From Spirochaetia bacterium (lineage in GTDB: Bacteria > Spirochaetota > Spirochaetia > PWKH01), in contig SKXS01000022.1 in NCBI GenBank assembly GCA_007128345.1, positions 1 to 12,694 of the forward strand: DNA of 12,694 nucleotides, written 5' to 3'. The position numbers and the translations under genes are program-made. Every line of letters starts with the position of its first letter. Position 1 is the stretch's first letter. This document shows positions 12,562 to 12,694 of the stretch, piece after piece. The notes beneath the pieces are model-generated. The model searched no databases. It was given only the letters and a program-made list of their open reading frames with translations, and had not been told where the DNA came from.

Positions 12562-12694
12562 CATAATTTTTCATTTAATTTTTGATAATAAATAATTCTT
12601 ACATTTTATATTCTGCGCAAGATAACATAAAATTATATAATATTATATATACTTATTATATAAGTAAAAGATAGCTTCTTATATAAAATGTAAA
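12562..12694. other. AT-rich, gene-free stretch with nested palindromes up to the right edge
   Basis: No coding frame is visible. Base composition drops abruptly to mostly A and T, compared with the GC-rich genes to the left. It holds a 13-bp inverted repeat (12599-12611 with 12681-12693), a perfect 16-bp palindrome TATATAATATTATATA (12634-12649) and a 9-bp inverted repeat TTATATAAG/CTTATATAA (12656-12664 with 12678-12686). It is probably upstream regulatory DNA of the solute-binding protein gene and perhaps of a divergent gene beyond the edge. Confidence 0.6.
12599..12693. repeat. 13-bp perfect inverted repeat, arms 69 nt apart
   Basis: TTACATTTTATAT (12599-12611) is matched by ATATAAAATGTAA (12681-12693). 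The arms frame the other palindromes of this AT-rich region. Chance matches are easier in such skewed DNA, so the significance is moderate. Confidence 0.5.

Overview
The window looks like a bacterial chromosome segment of fairly high GC, with a sharp AT-rich tail after about 12,560. It holds ten protein genes, one of them cut by the left edge. There are no rRNA, tRNA, CRISPR or transposon signatures. The solute-binding protein has a spirochaete-like signal peptide end (WSAGGQE), and there is a tandem NDK-like protein. Together these weakly suggest a GC-rich anaerobic or facultative member of the Spirochaetota, but this is inference and not proof.

Region 1 (1-8067) is a corrinoid-dependent methyl-transfer locus. 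A dihydropyrimidinase/hydantoinase-like gene (minus strand, truncated at the left edge) diverges from a plus-strand series of six genes. In order these are: a RACo-type [2Fe-2S]/ASKHA corrinoid reductive activator; a PocR-domain AraC-family regulator; a gap carrying a 16-bp direct repeat, a 14-bp palindrome and a likely promoter; a B12-binding corrinoid protein; a MtaA/CmuA-type (UroD-fold) methyltransferase fused to a C-terminal thioredoxin-like CAAC domain; a CobW-type G3E GTPase; and a stand-alone protein resembling the MetH reactivation domain. The last four genes are tightly spaced (41, 9 and 9 nt) and are probably one operon. They make a nearly complete corrinoid methyltransferase module with two possible reactivation devices, but no recognisable separate substrate:corrinoid methyltransferase (MT1). 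The UroD-Trx fusion must either do that step itself or work with an enzyme encoded elsewhere. This is the most novel-looking part of the window.

Region 2 (8064-11153) is housekeeping-like. It contains a COG2509-like FAD-dependent oxidoreductase (minus), the epoxyqueuosine reductase QueH (plus) and a two-domain NDK-like protein (minus). Both convergent gene pairs overlap tail-to-tail by exactly 4 nt. The FAD gene and queH share an 85-nt divergent region with back-to-back sigma70-like promoters whose -10 boxes lie so close to the ATGs that the transcripts may be leaderless or nearly so.

Region 3 (11154-12694) carries a hairpin, a strong promoter for the NDK-like gene with a palindrome in its spacer, a periplasmic ABC solute-binding protein (minus) with a near-consensus promoter and strong ribosome binding site, and an AT-rich stretch with several nested perfect palindromes running to the window edge.
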